Assembly: GCA_021154065.1 (NCBI GenBank)
Contig: JAJKJG010000272.1
Span: 1-6,538, forward strand
Reading direction: 5' to 3'
Source of the DNA: Methylobacterium sp.
Lineage (GTDB): Bacteria > Pseudomonadota > Alphaproteobacteria > Rhizobiales > Beijerinckiaceae
Length of the DNA stretch: 6,538 bases
Each line of letters starts with the position of its first letter. The first letter of the stretch is position 1. Under the pieces are notes generated by a model. That model was not told where the DNA came from and made no database searches. It saw nothing but the letters and a program-made list of their open reading frames with translations. A program made the translations under genes and the position numbers. Below, one piece after another: positions 6,115 to 6,538 of this stretch.

Positions 6115-6538
6115 ATGCCGCACCGGATCGGGATCATCGGGCTTGGCAAGATCGCCCACGACCAGCACGTGCCGTCCATCAAGGCCAATCCCGACTTTGA
6201 GCTCGTGGCCGCCTCGAGTCAGCGCGGGATCGGGCTTGAGGGCGTGCCGCACGCCTTCAGCGACTACCGCGAGATGCTGAAGATGCCGGACCTCGACGCG
6301 GTGGCGATCTGCACGCCGCCGCAGGTGCGCCACGCCATCGCCCGGGATGCGCTCCTGGCCGGAAAGCACGCGCTTCTGGAAAAGCCACCCGCGTCCACCT
6401 TGAGCGAACTCGTGGACCTGGAAGGGATCGCGCAACGGCAGGAGAAGGTGCTCTTCACGACCTGGCACGCGCAATATAATGCGGGCGTGGACGCGGCCCG
6501 GAAGGCGCTCGCCGGGCGCACGGTCAAGCAGTTGCTCG
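6115..6538 (+). CDS. Gfo/Idh/MocA-family oxidoreductase, D-galactose 1-dehydrogenase-like (5' part)
   Basis: The first 141 codons are in the window with no stop, so the gene runs past its end. The N-terminal Rossmann motif GIIGLGKIA (residues 6-14) binds NAD(P). The downstream ICTPPQ (65-70) and LEKPP (88-92), whose K90 is the conserved lysine of the family, are typical of Gfo/Idh/MocA enzymes. The segment GKIAHDQHVPSIKANPDFELVA closely resembles D-galactose 1-dehydrogenases (Pseudomonas Gal type), which oxidise galactose (or arabinose/fucose) to the lactone at the start of a De Ley-Doudoroff-type pathway. The WHAQYNAGV segment at 117-125 also fits that group. The substrate is inferred from similarity only. 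GAGGA at 6104-6108 lies 6 nt before the ATG. Confidence 0.85.
   Translation, partial: MPHRIGIIGLGKIAHDQHVPSIKANPDFELVAASSQRGIGLEGVPHAFSDYREMLKMPDLDAVAICTPPQVRHAIARDALLAGKHALLEKPPASTLSELVDLEGIAQRQEKVLFTTWHAQYNAGVDAARKALAGRTVKQLL

Overview
The window is GC-rich, almost entirely coding on the + strand, and reads as chromosomal DNA from an alphaproteobacterium. SucC/SucD, the L32 protein and the CorA-family protein all resemble those of Hyphomicrobiales. The CorA and TauE-like proteins, together with a galactose-dehydrogenase-like Gfo/Idh/MocA protein, recall Methylobacterium and its relatives. That placement rests on remembered family sequences, not on a search.

Layout: (1) 3-978 holds the last codons of sucC and a complete sucD, the two subunits of the TCA-cycle succinyl-CoA synthetase, tightly coupled. 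(2) After a 245-bp gap with a plausible promoter come pyk (pyruvate kinase, 1224-2654), a TauE/SafE-type membrane permease (2701-3456) and a CorA-family divalent-cation channel (3609-4619). The first two may be cotranscribed; corA lies 152 bp further on. (3) A gap with a possible 22-codon reading frame and a hairpin leads to rpmF (ribosomal protein L32, 4832-5017). (4) The 635 bp after rpmF hold two GC-rich hairpins and the decayed remains of an IS630-family transposase. (5) Then come a small predicted exported protein with two cysteines in its mature part (5653-6066) and the first 141 codons of a Gfo/Idh/MocA oxidoreductase resembling D-galactose 1-dehydrogenase (6115 to the window end).

Functionally this is mostly central metabolism and housekeeping: succinyl-CoA synthetase and pyruvate kinase supply substrate-level phosphorylation, CorA supplies Mg2+, and L32 belongs to the large ribosomal subunit. 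The genes do not form one obvious pathway, and I see no defence system, CRISPR array, RNA gene, phage or novel multi-gene system. The points most worth a second look are the pyruvate kinase residues that match the K+-independent class, the IS630 fossil, the possible mini-protein before rpmF, and a changed residue in the CorA pore-loop motif.
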